Assembly (NCBI GenBank): GCA_903994635.1 | Contig: CAJEXQ010000001.1 | Location: forward strand, 62,001-126,000 | Length of the DNA: 64,000 nucleotides | Reading direction: 5' to 3' | Source: an uncultured Chlorobiaceae bacterium | GTDB taxonomy: Bacteria > Bacteroidota > Chlorobiia > Chlorobiales > Chlorobiaceae | Part shown: positions 18,479 to 27,662 of the stretch, piece after piece | Layout: each line of letters starts with the position of its first letter | Numbering within the stretch: position 1 is the stretch's first letter | Notes under the pieces: generated by a model | Databases searched by the model: none | Told to the model about the DNA's origin: nothing | What the model saw: only the letters and a program-made list of their open reading frames with translations | Made by a program: the position numbers and the translations under genes

Positions 18479-19237
18479 TCAAAGCCTCGCTCCCCCCGAA
18501 ATCTCCAGAATCTGTCCGGTAATAAAGGCGGCATCATCGGAGGCAAGAAAAAGGGCGCAGCGGGCAACATCTTCCGGCGTTGCGACCCGTCCAAGCGGGT
18601 AGCGTTGTGCGCACTCCTTCCGGAGCATCTCCCACCGTTCAGCACCCAATGCCGCAACAAAAGCGGGTACCTCAACCAGCGCTGGCGCAAGGGCATTGGC
18701 CGTTATACCGTAGCGACCGAGCGCAAGGGCAAGTGAGCGGGTAAAGGCGTAAATGCCCCCTTTGGCTGCTGAGTATGAAAACTGGTTGGGACTCCCGCGA
18801 TAGACCAGCGAGCTCATGTTGACTATTTTGCCCAAACCCTGCGGCTTCATCAACCGTGCAGCTTCCCGGCAGGAGATGATACAGGATTTGAGATTCAGGT
18901 CAAGATTGGCGCTCATTTTCAAATAGTCAATCTCCTCAACTTCGGCGGAGGGTTCACAGTCGCCACCGGCAATGTTCACCACAATATCAAGCCTCCCGTA
19001 GCGCTCCCCGATGTGGCGGTAGAGCGCCCGAATCTCCTCCTCTTTGGTGACATCAACCGGCACAGAGATGCCACTCCCCCCGCTTTGCTCAAGAAGCGCC
19101 AGGGTTTCAGCGCATTCAGTTCTATTGATGTCGCTGGCAATCACGATGGCTCCCTCTCCAGCAAAACAGAGTGCCACGGCCCTTCCAATTCCTCCCGCAG
19201 CTCCGGTGACGAGCGCTGTTTTCTCAAAAAGCCGCAT
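18479..19237 (-). CDS. Short-chain dehydrogenase/reductase (FabG-like)
   Basis: A 252-residue classical SDR, NAD(P)-dependent. Residues 11-18 give the TGAAGGIG nucleotide-binding motif. NIAG follows the fourth strand, the catalytic Ser sits in NMSSLVYRG, and the YSAAK catalytic pair is present. The Asp after the second strand (IASDINR) favours NAD. The C-terminus SGGARL is typical. The sequence resembles 3-oxoacyl-ACP reductases and glucose dehydrogenases, but no fatty-acid genes are adjacent, so the substrate is unknown. It is bordered by decayed regions on both sides. Confidence 0.9.
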   Translation of the reverse strand: MRLFEKTALVTGAAGGIGRAVALCFAGEGAIVIASDINRTECAETLALLEQSGGSGISVPVDVTKEEEIRALYRHIGERYGRLDIVVNIAGGDCEPSAEVEEIDYLKMSANLDLNLKSCIISCREAARLMKPQGLGKIVNMSSLVYRGSPNQFSYSAAKGGIYAFTRSLALALGRYGITANALAPALVEVPAFVAALGAERWEMLRKECAQRYPLGRVATPEDVARCALFLASDDAAFITGQILEISGGARL

Positions 19238-19303
19238 GGTCGTTGATGATTATTGGTTACAGAATGACGGAAAATGTTCAAAGTCCAAGGTTCAGGGTTC
19301 AGG

Positions 19304-19753
19304 GTTCAAGGTTCAAAGTTGGGAGGTAGAGAAACATGAGTGGTATTGGATGTTTTGAGAAGATATTGATGCTTGGCAAAATGCCAGAGAGCTAACTATG
19401 TTAGTATGTTTACTGAGTAATGAGGGGGGGGTGTTCGAGACTTTGGCCTGCGCGACCGGAGTTGAAGGGCCCCAGTTTCCATCATGTCAAACATTGCTGA
19501 AGGTTTTGTGCGGGGTTCTGACAAGGAATTTATCCAATTTCTCTACATTGCAAAAGGATCGGCAGGAGAAGTTCGTGCGCAATTATACGTTGCTCTCGAT
19601 CAAACCCGTATCAACCAGGCAAGTTTCAACCTGTTGAACAAAAACGCTCCTGAGATTAGTCGGATGCCCTCCGGGTTAATCAACTACCTCAATAAAGCAA
19701 GCTTTCAAAGGAGAAAAAAGATACCACGAAACAACCAACTTTGAACCTTGAAC
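19304..19753. repeat. 18-bp perfect inverted repeat flanking the four-helix-bundle pseudogene
   Basis: GTTCAAGGTTCAAAGTTG at 19304-19321 and its exact complement at 19736-19753. The left side continues outward as iterations of GGTTCAGG/A (19288-19315). Similar GTTCAA-rich repeats next to S23-like genes suggest a mobile or recombination-prone cassette. Confidence 0.8.
19336..19710 (+). pseudogene. Four-helix-bundle (S23/23S rRNA intervening-sequence type) protein, frameshifted
   Basis: The family is recognisable across three frames: DAWQNARELT with VCLLSNEG, then RDFGLRDR, then VSIMSNIAEGFVRGSDKEFIQFLYIAKGSAGEVRAQLYVALDQ. At least two frameshifts (one in a G8 run near 19424) and one in-frame stop break it, and the C-terminal helix has diverged. 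Such proteins are encoded in rRNA intervening sequences and in many free-standing loci, of unknown function. Confidence 0.75.
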
Positions 19754-19769
19754 TTTGAATAAAAAAAAC

Positions 19770-20951
19770 TTTCCCTTCCGGGGTTTTCAAACGGTGCTTC
19801 ATTTTGGTAACACTGTCTGCATCTTCCGCCAAGGGCTCCGGTTTACTGAATCGTTCTTCAAGGTTTCGATTATGCTTGTCTCTGCCAACAGCTATCAGCG
19901 GATTGATGTCTGCATCTTCACAGGCATCGACATTGGACTGGCTGAAATATCCGGCATCAGCTATAATTTTTTTGACTTGACCGAGTTGTTCGGGTAATTG
20001 TTCCAGCATTTCAATTGCGGGTTCGATTTGCTGTTTATCGTTGGTTTGCTGGGTCACATGAGTTCCAACAATCAGCATGGTGGCGATATCAACGCATGTT
20101 TGCGCATTGAACGCCTGCATGAATCCGCCTCCACTTGTCGGCATGATCCGGGATTCTTCATCGGTCAGGTTAACCTGATCGTGAGGTTTCGGCCCTGGCT
20201 CTGGTGCTTTACCTCCTGGTTTCCTGCCTCGTTCTTTGGCTTTCTGTTCCCGTTCCGCAAGCTTGTTCTCGTAGACTTGCTTTTCCTGCTCATAGCGTTC
20301 AGTCGCCCGTGCTTCTATTTTTTTCTTGGCTTCCGCTATCGTTGCAAGACGTGGTTCTCGCCGCACAAGCTCTTCTGGAATTTTCATGCCATCAGGAATC
20401 AATGCTTGATTGGCCTGATCAGCCAGTAACCATAATTGTTCGACCTCTTTTTGGAGTTGCAGTTCAATTTTACACGCATGCTGCCAGCTCATCGCCTGAT
20501 GCTTCGATGCATTGGCCTTGACTTTCGTGCCATCAAGACTCACGGCTCCAAGCTTCAGAATCCCCATTTCATGGGCAATGATGAGAATCTGGTTAAACAA
20601 ATTCTTCAGTTCTGCTGAAAACCGTTTCCTGAACATTGCGATGGTATCATGATCCGGATGTTGATTGCCTGTAATGTAACGGACCGCTATGGAATCGTAC
20701 GTTGCCTGTTCAAGCTTTCTGCTGGAAAACACTCCGGTTGAATAGCCATAAAAAAGCAAGGAGAGCAACAAGGATGGATCATACGGCCTTGAGCCTTTAC
20801 CGACATACACTCCTCTGAGTGATGACAAGTTGAGTTGCACCACCATATCAACCACAAAACGGGCTAAATGATCTTTGGGTAGCCACTCTTGAACTGATGG
20901 AGGAAACAAAAACGGTGTATCACGGTCTGGTATGATAAAATCGATACTCAT
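19770..20951 (-). pseudogene. IS1182-like transposase, C-terminally truncated
   Basis: About 394 codons of a DDE transposase: N-terminal PPSVQEWLPKDHLARFVVDMV, the SLDGTKVKANASKH motif, a charged coiled region, then KKIIADAGYFSQSN and the MKHRLKTPEGK that normally leads to the final Glu-containing block (about 70-80 residues with EPVFG). Here that block is gone: at 19769 the frame enters foreign sequence and ends after 26 unrelated codons. The catalytic Glu region is therefore missing and the protein should be inactive. Start ATG 20951. Confidence 0.88.
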
Positions 20952-21076
20952 AAGGCAAAATCACAGAAGATTCGGATATAAAAAACTATATCCATTCTAC
21001 TTTAGGAGAACACCTTATGGCGATATTTCCAAATTTATTTGAAGTATTTTAAGTCCGACAGGCTGCTAGCCCCCTC
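19770..21076 (-). mobile_element. Truncated IS1182-family insertion sequence
   Basis: Covers the transposase remnant and its upstream leader. A probable terminal sequence (AAGTCCGACAGGCTGCTA) lies at about 21050-21067. The opposite end has been lost at the junction with the four-helix-bundle pseudogene, so no terminal-repeat pair or target duplication can be drawn. Confidence 0.6.
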
Positions 21077-21401
21077 TCTGCCTGTTGCTGGCAGATTCAG
21101 CGTTTCCTCACGGGTCAGCCTACAGTTTCCTGCGGGTACTTTTCCGACAGCTTCAAACAAGGCAATTGCTTATCTTATCTCCTCATTATCTTCGAAGGGA
21201 GCTTTTTTTCTTTCTTACATTGAGGAGTCATGAAGTTGAAAACTGAGATCATTTATCACACTGTTTTATGATGAGATGCGTAATTGAATTCGGTGGTGTT
21301 GCAGACATTGCTCTCCTGATATCCAATGTTGACATGACGGTATCACGAATTTATGAAATACGTTACATCTAACTGTTTAAAGAATAAAAGGATATTGAAT
21401 A
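21077..21401. other. Non-coding flank between IS remnant and flavoprotein gene
   Basis: No supported gene. A 64-codon frame through this stretch has no family features. The last 80 bases are AT-rich and probably hold the promoter of the flavoprotein gene. Confidence 0.4.
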
Positions 21402-22037
21402 ATGAAGGTTGTAGCAATTAACGGAAGTCCCAAGAATGAGGGAAACACTTTTCATGCGCTGGCTGGAGTTGGGACTCAATTGCAGGAGGCTGGCATCGAC
21501 TTTGAAATATTGCACATAGGCAATCAGGCTATCAGAGGTTGCATGGCTTGTGGCACGTGTGCCAAGAACAGGGATGAGAAATGCAGTATCAACAGTGATG
21601 CTCTGAATGAGTCGATTCAGTTGATGAAAGAGGCAGATGGTCTTATCCTCGCCTCACCGGTCTATTTTGCAGGTATTGCGGGCACCATGAAATCTTTTCT
21701 CGACCGTGCTTTTATGGTATCAGGAGCCAATGGCGGGCTTTTCCGTCAGAAGGTGGCGGCAGCGGTTGTGGCGGTTCGTCGTACTGGAGGCTCTTCGACC
21801 TTCGACAGCCTGAACCACTATCTGACCTATTCAGAGATGATTCTTGCAACCTCTAATTATTGGAACATAACCCACGGACGGGCCCCTGGCGAAGCATTGC
21901 AGGATGCCGAAGGGGTGCAGATTATGGAGGTACTCGGAAGAAATATGGCTTGGCTGCTCAAGATGCGTGAGCAGACGAAGACTTCAGTTCCAGGGCCAGA
22001 AGCGCTCGGTAAAGTGTTTACCAGTTTTATCAGGTAG
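21402..22037 (+). CDS. Flavodoxin-fold FMN reductase / iron-sulfur flavoprotein-like
   Basis: A 211-residue NAD(P)H-dependent FMN-reductase-family protein. The N-terminal FMN loop is INGSPKNEGNT, and the IRGCMACGTCAKNRDEKC cysteine cluster is the compact motif that binds a 4Fe-4S cluster in iron-sulfur flavoproteins. The LASPVYFAGIAGTMKSFLDR stretch lines the flavin. It likely acts as a cytosolic electron-transfer protein or quinone/flavin reductase in an anaerobe. It is isolated, with no operon partners. The start at ATG 21402 is followed immediately by the FMN-binding strand. Confidence 0.88.
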   Translation: MKVVAINGSPKNEGNTFHALAGVGTQLQEAGIDFEILHIGNQAIRGCMACGTCAKNRDEKCSINSDALNESIQLMKEADGLILASPVYFAGIAGTMKSFLDRAFMVSGANGGLFRQKVAAAVVAVRRTGGSSTFDSLNHYLTYSEMILATSNYWNITHGRAPGEALQDAEGVQIMEVLGRNMAWLLKMREQTKTSVPGPEALGKVFTSFIR

Positions 22038-22312
22038 AAAGCTTTGCTCTAACGAGGCGAAACGTTTGATGTATATATGCTTCAGTGTTGAGCATGTACC
22101 TTTGCGAGCTGCATGTTATTGGCGGAGGATATTGAGGTGGTTTCAATCGCTGAACTTGCGCAACTGGTGATGCAAGGGGGTTGAATTATTTTATAAAAAA
22201 GTCGTAGCTAAGGGCACGAAATACAATTATTTCACGAGTCTGGGTCATTTTATTATACCTTACTGTGCATGACAGGTTTTCAGAGTGTAAATGCTAAACA
22301 GGAGGTTCGACA

Positions 22313-23800
22313 GTGTTATCCACGATTGAACAAGTAAGGCTTAAGGTCTCGAAATCAACTGCGGCCAAAAGAAAGTCGGAACTTGGGCAGTTTTTTACTC
22401 CAGCACGAATCGCCTGGTTTATGGCTGGCCTGTTTGATCGAACAATACAGAACAAATGCCAGCTTCTTGATGCCGGGGCAGGAATTGGCTCACTCTCTTC
22501 TGCGTTTTTGCAGCGAATGGTTTCAGGAGACTTCGAGCTTCAGCAGATCGCAATTGATGCGTTTGAGATTGACAAAAAGTTGCACCCATTTTTGAACCAG
22601 CTTCCTGAAAACTTCGGTCAGCATCTGGATATCAAGTTAAGAGTCTGGAGCGATGACTTCATTGAAGCTGCGGTAAACTCAATCTCTGGAAGCATTTTTG
22701 CTGAAGTTCTTCCGGAATATACTCATGCCATTCTTAATCCCCCATACAAGAAGATACGGAGCGACTCCCCACATCGTGCAGCTTTGCGGCAGGCAGGTAT
22801 TGAAACGGTCAATCTTTATTCGGCATTTGTTGCATTGTCCTTATTGCTTCTTGAAGAGCAGGGTCAGCTTGTTGCCATTATACCAAGAAGTTTTTGTAAT
22901 GGCCCCTATTATCGACCGTTTCGCGAGTATGTTCTTGAGCGTGCTGCCCTTCGGCATATCCATTTGTTCGCTTCAAGAAACAAGGCATTCAAGGATGACG
23001 ATGTGCTTCAGGAGAACATTATTATCATGCTGGAGCGAGGTTCCCCGCAGGGTGAGGTAACAGTTACCACTTCGACTGATGACAGCTTCAGTGATTTATC
23101 TACTCATCGACATCACTACGATCGTATTGTGATGCCTGACGATCCTGAGCATTTTATTCATGTTCCAACATCGAATGAGTGTAATGTTATTGAGCAATCT
23201 GCCTCTGTTTGCTGTACGTTGCAGGGTATTGGCATCAATGTTTCGACCGGCCCTGTTGTTGACTTCAGGCTTAAAGATCACTTGAGCATGATGCCAGGGT
23301 CAGGAACAGTTCCTTTACTGTATCCCTGTCATATTCAGGGATGGGCGTTAGATTGGCCAAAACAGGAGTCGAAAAAGCCCAATGCTCTTCACCGAAATGC
23401 TGATACTGAAAAGTGGCTTTTTTCGAATGGCTTCTATTGTGTTGTTCGCCGTTTTTCATCAAAAGAGGAGAAACGAAGAGTTGTGGCCGGGGTAGTTCGC
23501 CCCGACAATTTTCCCGGTGTTGATGGGATAGGTTTTGAGAATCATCTGAATGTTTTTCATGAAGAGAAGCACGGTTTGCCCGAAGCTCTCGCTTATGGCC
23601 TGACCGTTTTTCTGAATACAACCGCAGTTGATGAAAACTTCAGGCGCTTCAACGGTCATACTCAGGTTAACGCGACTGATTTGCGTCTTATAAAGTATCC
23701 CTCAAGAGCGGCACTATTGCAACTTGGCGAATGGGCATTGAGCAGTGGTAATCCTTCTCAAGCCATGATTGACAAACAATTTGAGAGTCTCGGGTTATGA
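22313..23800 (+). CDS. Adenine-specific DNA methyltransferase of a BsuBI/PstI-type restriction-modification system
   Basis: A 495-residue SAM-dependent N6-adenine methylase. Motif X-like GQFFTP is at 25-30, motif I DAGAGIGSLS at 53-62, and motif IV NPPY at 142-145. The large C-terminal part would be the target-recognition region. The motif order X-I-IV fits the gamma/Eco57I-type group that includes M.BsuBI and M.PstI. The next gene starts inside this one's stop codon (ATGA overlap) and is a BsuBI/PstI-family endonuclease, so the pair is a type II system whose family members recognise CTGCAG. Specificity is inferred. GTG at 22313 follows AGGAGGTT closely, supporting this start. Confidence 0.93.
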   Translation: MLSTIEQVRLKVSKSTAAKRKSELGQFFTPARIAWFMAGLFDRTIQNKCQLLDAGAGIGSLSSAFLQRMVSGDFELQQIAIDAFEIDKKLHPFLNQLPENFGQHLDIKLRVWSDDFIEAAVNSISGSIFAEVLPEYTHAILNPPYKKIRSDSPHRAALRQAGIETVNLYSAFVALSLLLLEEQGQLVAIIPRSFCNGPYYRPFREYVLERAALRHIHLFASRNKAFKDDDVLQENIIIMLERGSPQGEVTVTTSTDDSFSDLSTHRHHYDRIVMPDDPEHFIHVPTSNECNVIEQSASVCCTLQGIGINVSTGPVVDFRLKDHLSMMPGSGTVPLLYPCHIQGWALDWPKQESKKPNALHRNADTEKWLFSNGFYCVVRRFSSKEEKRRVVAGVVRPDNFPGVDGIGFENHLNVFHEEKHGLPEALAYGLTVFLNTTAVDENFRRFNGHTQVNATDLRLIKYPSRAALLQLGEWALSSGNPSQAMIDKQFESLGL

Positions 23801-24294
23801 GGAATAAAAGCAATAAACGTATTGCAGGAGATTGTAAAATCACGCTTAGCCCCGGAGAGCACAGTGATTTGATCAGGGCTATTATTGAGGAGTTTGCTTC
23901 ACGTTTTGCTCCGGGAAGTGTTCTTGTGTATGCCGGAGATACCGGTGAGAAGTGGGGTTACTTTGATGCAGTATTGTTGTCTGAGCTTGGTGTGGATGTT
24001 GATTCGCATGGCAAGATGCCGGATGTTATCCTTTATGACACTGAGCGGAACTGGTTGTTGCTGATAGAGGCGGTTACCAGTCATGGCCCGGTTGATGCCA
24101 AACGACATGCCGAGCTGTCCAAATTGTTTATAACGTCAAAAGCTGGATTGGGTTATGTCACGGCTTTTCAGAACCGTTCTGTTATGGCACGGTATCTCTC
24201 TGAAATAGCCTGGGAAACTGAAGGCCGGGTTGCTGACTCACCGTCGCATCTTATTCATTTCAATGGCGAGCGTTTTTGTGGGCCTTATTGTTAA
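23797..24294 (+). CDS. BsuBI/PstI-type restriction endonuclease, short form (catalytic domain only)
   Basis: A 165-residue protein covering the C-terminal catalytic domain of the BsuBI/PstI family. It shows MPDVILYD (PD at 75-76), then LLLIEAVTSHGPVDAKRHAEL with Glu91 as candidate metal ligand, then GLGYVTAF, IAWETEGRVAD and SPSHLIHFNGERFCGPY. Known members are about 315-330 residues with an N-terminal DNA-binding domain; that half is missing. The gene overlaps the methylase by four bases in normal translational coupling, so it does not look like a random break. It may be an active minimal enzyme, depend on another subunit, or be a neat deletion. Confidence 0.88.
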   Translation: MRNKSNKRIAGDCKITLSPGEHSDLIRAIIEEFASRFAPGSVLVYAGDTGEKWGYFDAVLLSELGVDVDSHGKMPDVILYDTERNWLLLIEAVTSHGPVDAKRHAELSKLFITSKAGLGYVTAFQNRSVMARYLSEIAWETEGRVADSPSHLIHFNGERFCGPYC

Positions 24295-24368
24295 ATGCGA
24301 AATGGATAGGGAGAGAATGATGTTATCGTTTATCAAGGTATCTCCAACTGCAAAAACGTCATTCTGAA

Positions 24369-25133
24369 ATGCTTCCCTCACCACCAACGACTTTTGATAT
24401 CCACCAATCCCCCCTTAATGCGGCTACCCACGAGCCAGTTCTCAACATCAGCGAGCTGTCGAAATCATACGTCATGGGTGAGGTGCAGGTTGATGCGCTG
24501 AAGAGTGTGTCGGTGAAGTTTTATGCGGGTGAGCTTGTGGTGCTGCTTGGGGCTTCAGGAAGCGGGAAGTCAACGCTGATCAATATTATCGGGGGGCTTG
24601 ATATCCCCTCATCGGGCAAACTCTTTTTTCATGGGCGTGAGATTACGGCGGCGACTGAGGCTGAGTTGACGGCCTACCGGCGGCGCTCAATCGGTTTTGT
24701 GTTTCAGTTTTACAACCTGATATCGAGTCTGACGGCGCTTGAGAATGTGCAGCTTGTGACTGAAATTGCTGAAAATCCGATGTCTGCGAAGGAGGCGCTT
24801 CTGCTGGTGGGGCTTGGCCACCGTCTCAACCATTTTCCGGCGCAGCTTTCGGGTGGTGAACAGCAGCGGGTGGCCATTGCCCGTGCGATTGCCAAGCGGC
24901 CTGAGCTGCTGCTCTGTGATGAGCCAACGGGGGCGCTTGATTTTCAGACCGGTAAACTGGTGCTTGATGTGCTTGAGAAGGTTAATCGTGAACTGGGGAC
25001 AACAACGCTGGTGATCACCCATAACGCTTCGATTGCCGATATGGCTGACCGGGTTGTGCGTCTGCGCAGCGGTGAAATTGTTGAAGATCGGAAGAATCTG
25101 GAGCGTCTCTCTCCCTCTGAACTTGTCTGGTAG
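24369..25133 (+). CDS. ABC transporter ATP-binding protein (MacB/DevA type)
   Basis: A 254-residue ATPase. It shows Walker [11 protein letters not shown]-loop QFYNLIS, the signature [15 protein letters not shown], Walker [13 protein letters not shown] and H-loop VITHN. It has an extra N-terminal stretch of about 25 residues before the usual fold. It belongs to the family that works with FtsX/MacB-like permeases, and the permease gene follows after 9 bases. With the HlyD-type adaptor at 29540 it would form an export system across both membranes; the substrate is unknown. Confidence 0.95.
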   Translation: MLPSPPTTFDIHQSPLNAATHEPVLNISELSKSYVMGEVQVDALKSVSVKFYAGELVVLLGASGSGKSTLINIIGGLDIPSSGKLFFHGREITAATEAELTAYRRRSIGFVFQFYNLISSLTALENVQLVTEIAENPMSAKEALLLVGLGHRLNHFPAQLSGGEQQRVAIARAIAKRPELLLCDEPTGALDFQTGKLVLDVLEKVNRELGTTTLVITHNASIADMADRVVRLRSGEIVEDRKNLERLSPSELVW

Positions 25134-25142
25134 GGGAGTGCG

Positions 25143-27506
25143 ATGAAACCCCTGCAGAGAAAGTTGTGGCGCGAACTGCTTCACCTGAAGGGGCAGATGC
25201 TTGCTGTGGCGGCGGTGGTGGCCTGCGGAATCTCGGTTTTTGTCTCCATGAGCAGTGTGAAGTACTCTCTGGAGGCATCGCGGCAGCGCTATTACAGCCG
25301 CTTCCGGTTTGCGGATCTCTTTGTTGAGGTCAAGCGTGCGCCGGAGTTTTACCGTGAGATGGTAAGCCGAATTCCGGGAGTGGCCTCGGTCAGCACCCGC
25401 ATTATTGCCGATGTGACGCTTGATGTGCCGGGTCTTGATGAGCCTGCTACGGCAAGGCTGGTGTCGATTCCCGAGTACCGGACGCCGGTGCTGAACGATA
25501 TTTTTCTGAAGAAGGGGCGCTACATCGAACCGGGCAAGCCGGAGGAGGTGATTGTCAGCAAACCTTTTCTTGAGGCCAACCATCTGGCACCGGGCGACCA
25601 TATCAGTGCGGTGATCAACGGACGAAAGAAGGAGCTGCTGATTGTCGGGATGGGTCTCTCTCCTGAATACATCTATGAGGTGCAGCCGGGCTCCTTTTTT
25701 CCCGACAGGCGCCGGTTCGGAGTCTTCTGGATGAGCCGCAGGGCTCTTGAATCGGCCATGAATATGAGCGGCGCTTTCAATAACATGTCGTTAACGCTGG
25801 CGCATGGTGCATCGGAAAAGGATGTGATCATGCAGCTCGACAACCTCTTCAGGCGCTATGGCTCGCTTGGGGCGTACGGGCGGAGTGAGCAACTCTCTGA
25901 CCGCTTTATTGTCGATGAAATCAAGCAGGTTGGCATCCAGATTACCTTTCTTCCTGTTGTTTTTCTTGCGGTTGCGGTCTTTCTGCTCAATGTGGTGCTA
26001 AGGCGACTCGTGGCTACCCAGCGCGACCAGATTGCCGTGCTCAAGGCGATGGGCTACTCGAACGAGGATGTCGGGCTGCACTACCTCGGTTTTGCCTTGA
26101 TTCCCACCGCAGTGGGGGCGGTTGCAGGGACGCTGCTTGGTGCCTGGCTCGGCAGGGGGCTGATGAATATCTACGGCGATTTTTACAATTTTGCGGAGCT
26201 GGTCTACTCTTTCCGTTTTGAGGATGTCGCCCTGTCAGTGTTGTTGAGTTTCGGGGCGGCGGTTTTCGGTGCGCTCGGCGCTGTCCGAAAGGCGGTGCAG
26301 CTTCCTCCGGCGGAGGCGATGCGGCCTGAATCACCGGCAATCTATAAACCCGGCTTTTTTGATCGCGAGTCGTTGCGGAGCAAAATCCCGGTCTCCCTGA
26401 GAATTATTGTGCGCAATCTGGAGCGTCGTCGCTGGAAGGCGGCCCTGTCGGTGTTGATGATTTCGCTGGCGGTGGCTATTCTTGTTGCCGGTCGATTTAC
26501 CTACGATTCAACGGAACGAATGGTGCAGGTTGAGTTTAACGGGAAGCATCGTGAGGATGTGACGGTGCTCTTCAACACCCCCATGCCCCCGTCGGTAGCT
26601 TATGCAATTGCTTCACTTGACGGGGTGCTGGAGCATGAATATTATCGCGAAGAGGCGGTAAAGATGGGCTTTGGCCACCGGGTCCGTCGTCAGTCGATCA
26701 GGGGACTCCAGTCTTCGGAGGGGTTGCAGCGGCTGGTTGACAAGAACAACCGGCGGTTGACTCTTCCGCCGGATGGCATTGTGCTCACCAAAACGCTGGC
26801 GGATATTATGGGCATCAGGGTGGGCGACAGGATGCAGGTGGATTTTTTGCAGGGCAAACAGCTTCATCGGGAGGTGGTGGTCAGTGGCACCATTGATGAA
26901 ATTCTGGGTCTTTCGGCCTACATGAATCTTGGTGCGCTTAACCGGCTTGCGGGTGATGGTGGGGCGTTGAATGCTGCCTATCTGCGCATTGATCAGGCAA
27001 AGGCCGCTCCTCTCTACACTACCTTCAAAAAGATGCCGGGTGTTGCCGGTATCATGATGCTGAAGGCGATGAAGGAGAGTTTTGATGAGCTGATAGCCCA
27101 AAGCATGACCACCTCGACGCTCATTCTCACCACCTTTGCCTGTGTGCTGGCCTTCGCTGTGGTCTACAACGGGGCGCGTATCTCGCTCTCGGAACGGGCG
27201 CGTGAACTCTCAAGCCTCAGGGTTCTTGGCATGACGGAAGCTGAGGTCTCGGTCATTCTGCTCGGCGAGCAGGCGCTGCTCACCATTCTGGCCATTCCGG
27301 TCGGCTTTCTGATAGGGATTGGGCTCTCCTGGTTGCTGGCCGAAGGGCTCAGCTCTGAACTCTACAGGTTGCCGCTTGTCTTCAGCACTTACAACTTTCT
27401 TTTTGCTTTTACGGTTATCATTGTTGTTTCAGCGCTCTCCGGCCTTCTGGTCAGACGGCGCTTGGTAACGCTTGATCTGGTTGAAGTTTTGAAAACAAGG
27501 GAATAG
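25143..27506 (+). CDS. ABC transporter permease with two FtsX domains
   Basis: A 787-residue inner-membrane permease. An N-terminal helix (LAVAAVVACGISVFVSMSS) precedes a periplasmic domain. The first FtsX-type three-helix block lies at about residues 260-390. A fourth-plus segment (WKAALSVLMISLAVAILVAG) starts a second periplasmic region, and a second FtsX block ends the protein at VRRRLVTLDLVEVLK. This duplicated layout matches FtsX-like/LolC-type exporters. It sits 9 bases behind its ATPase. A diverged copy of its last 40 codons lies 1.3 kb downstream, past a sulfotransferase pseudogene. Confidence 0.93.
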   Translation: MKPLQRKLWRELLHLKGQMLAVAAVVACGISVFVSMSSVKYSLEASRQRYYSRFRFADLFVEVKRAPEFYREMVSRIPGVASVSTRIIADVTLDVPGLDEPATARLVSIPEYRTPVLNDIFLKKGRYIEPGKPEEVIVSKPFLEANHLAPGDHISAVINGRKKELLIVGMGLSPEYIYEVQPGSFFPDRRRFGVFWMSRRALESAMNMSGAFNNMSLTLAHGASEKDVIMQLDNLFRRYGSLGAYGRSEQLSDRFIVDEIKQVGIQITFLPVVFLAVAVFLLNVVLRRLVATQRDQIAVLKAMGYSNEDVGLHYLGFALIPTAVGAVAGTLLGAWLGRGLMNIYGDFYNFAELVYSFRFEDVALSVLLSFGAAVFGALGAVRKAVQLPPAEAMRPESPAIYKPGFFDRESLRSKIPVSLRIIVRNLERRRWKAALSVLMISLAVAILVAGRFTYDSTERMVQVEFNGKHREDVTVLFNTPMPPSVAYAIASLDGVLEHEYYREEAVKMGFGHRVRRQSIRGLQSSEGLQRLVDKNNRRLTLPPDGIVLTKTLADIMGIRVGDRMQVDFLQGKQLHREVVVSGTIDEILGLSAYMNLGALNRLAGDGGALNAAYLRIDQAKAAPLYTTFKKMPGVAGIMMLKAMKESFDELIAQSMTTSTLILTTFACVLAFAVVYNGARISLSERARELSSLRVLGMTEAEVSVILLGEQALLTILAIPVGFLIGIGLSWLLAEGLSSELYRLPLVFSTYNFLFAFTVIIVVSALSGLLVRRRLVTLDLVEVLKTRE

Positions 27507-27512
27507 ATTATT
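27391..27512 (+). repeat. Permease 3'-end repeat, copy 1
   Basis: The end of the permease gene and 6 bases beyond. It is repeated with substitutions and small indels at 28760-28875, including the shared AAGGGAATAGATTAT after the coding part. Confidence 0.85.
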
Positions 27513-27610
27513 TCAAGTTATGCTATCGATTTTGTAACTGTTAACCTTGATTAGTCATGAAGTCATGGGAATGGAACTAAATTGATGTACTTATTTTTAT
27601 AACGGTTGCT

Positions 27611-27645
27611 GCGGGGTGGCTGGCTTGGCCACCCCGCCATTTTGT
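27611..27645 (+). terminator. Hairpin terminator, second copy of a repeated element
   Basis: GCGGGGTGGC and GCCACCCCGC form a 10-bp stem at 27611-27637, followed by CATTTTGT. It matches the complement of 17086-17112 at 26 of 27 bases. It lies about 105 bases after the permease and just before the sulfotransferase. Confidence 0.7.
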
Positions 27646-27662
27646 AAACAAACAAAAATCAA

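Noticed and set aside
24687..25601. 304-codon minus-strand frame across the ABC ATPase and permease
   Set aside because: Shadow of two well-supported genes; no motifs.
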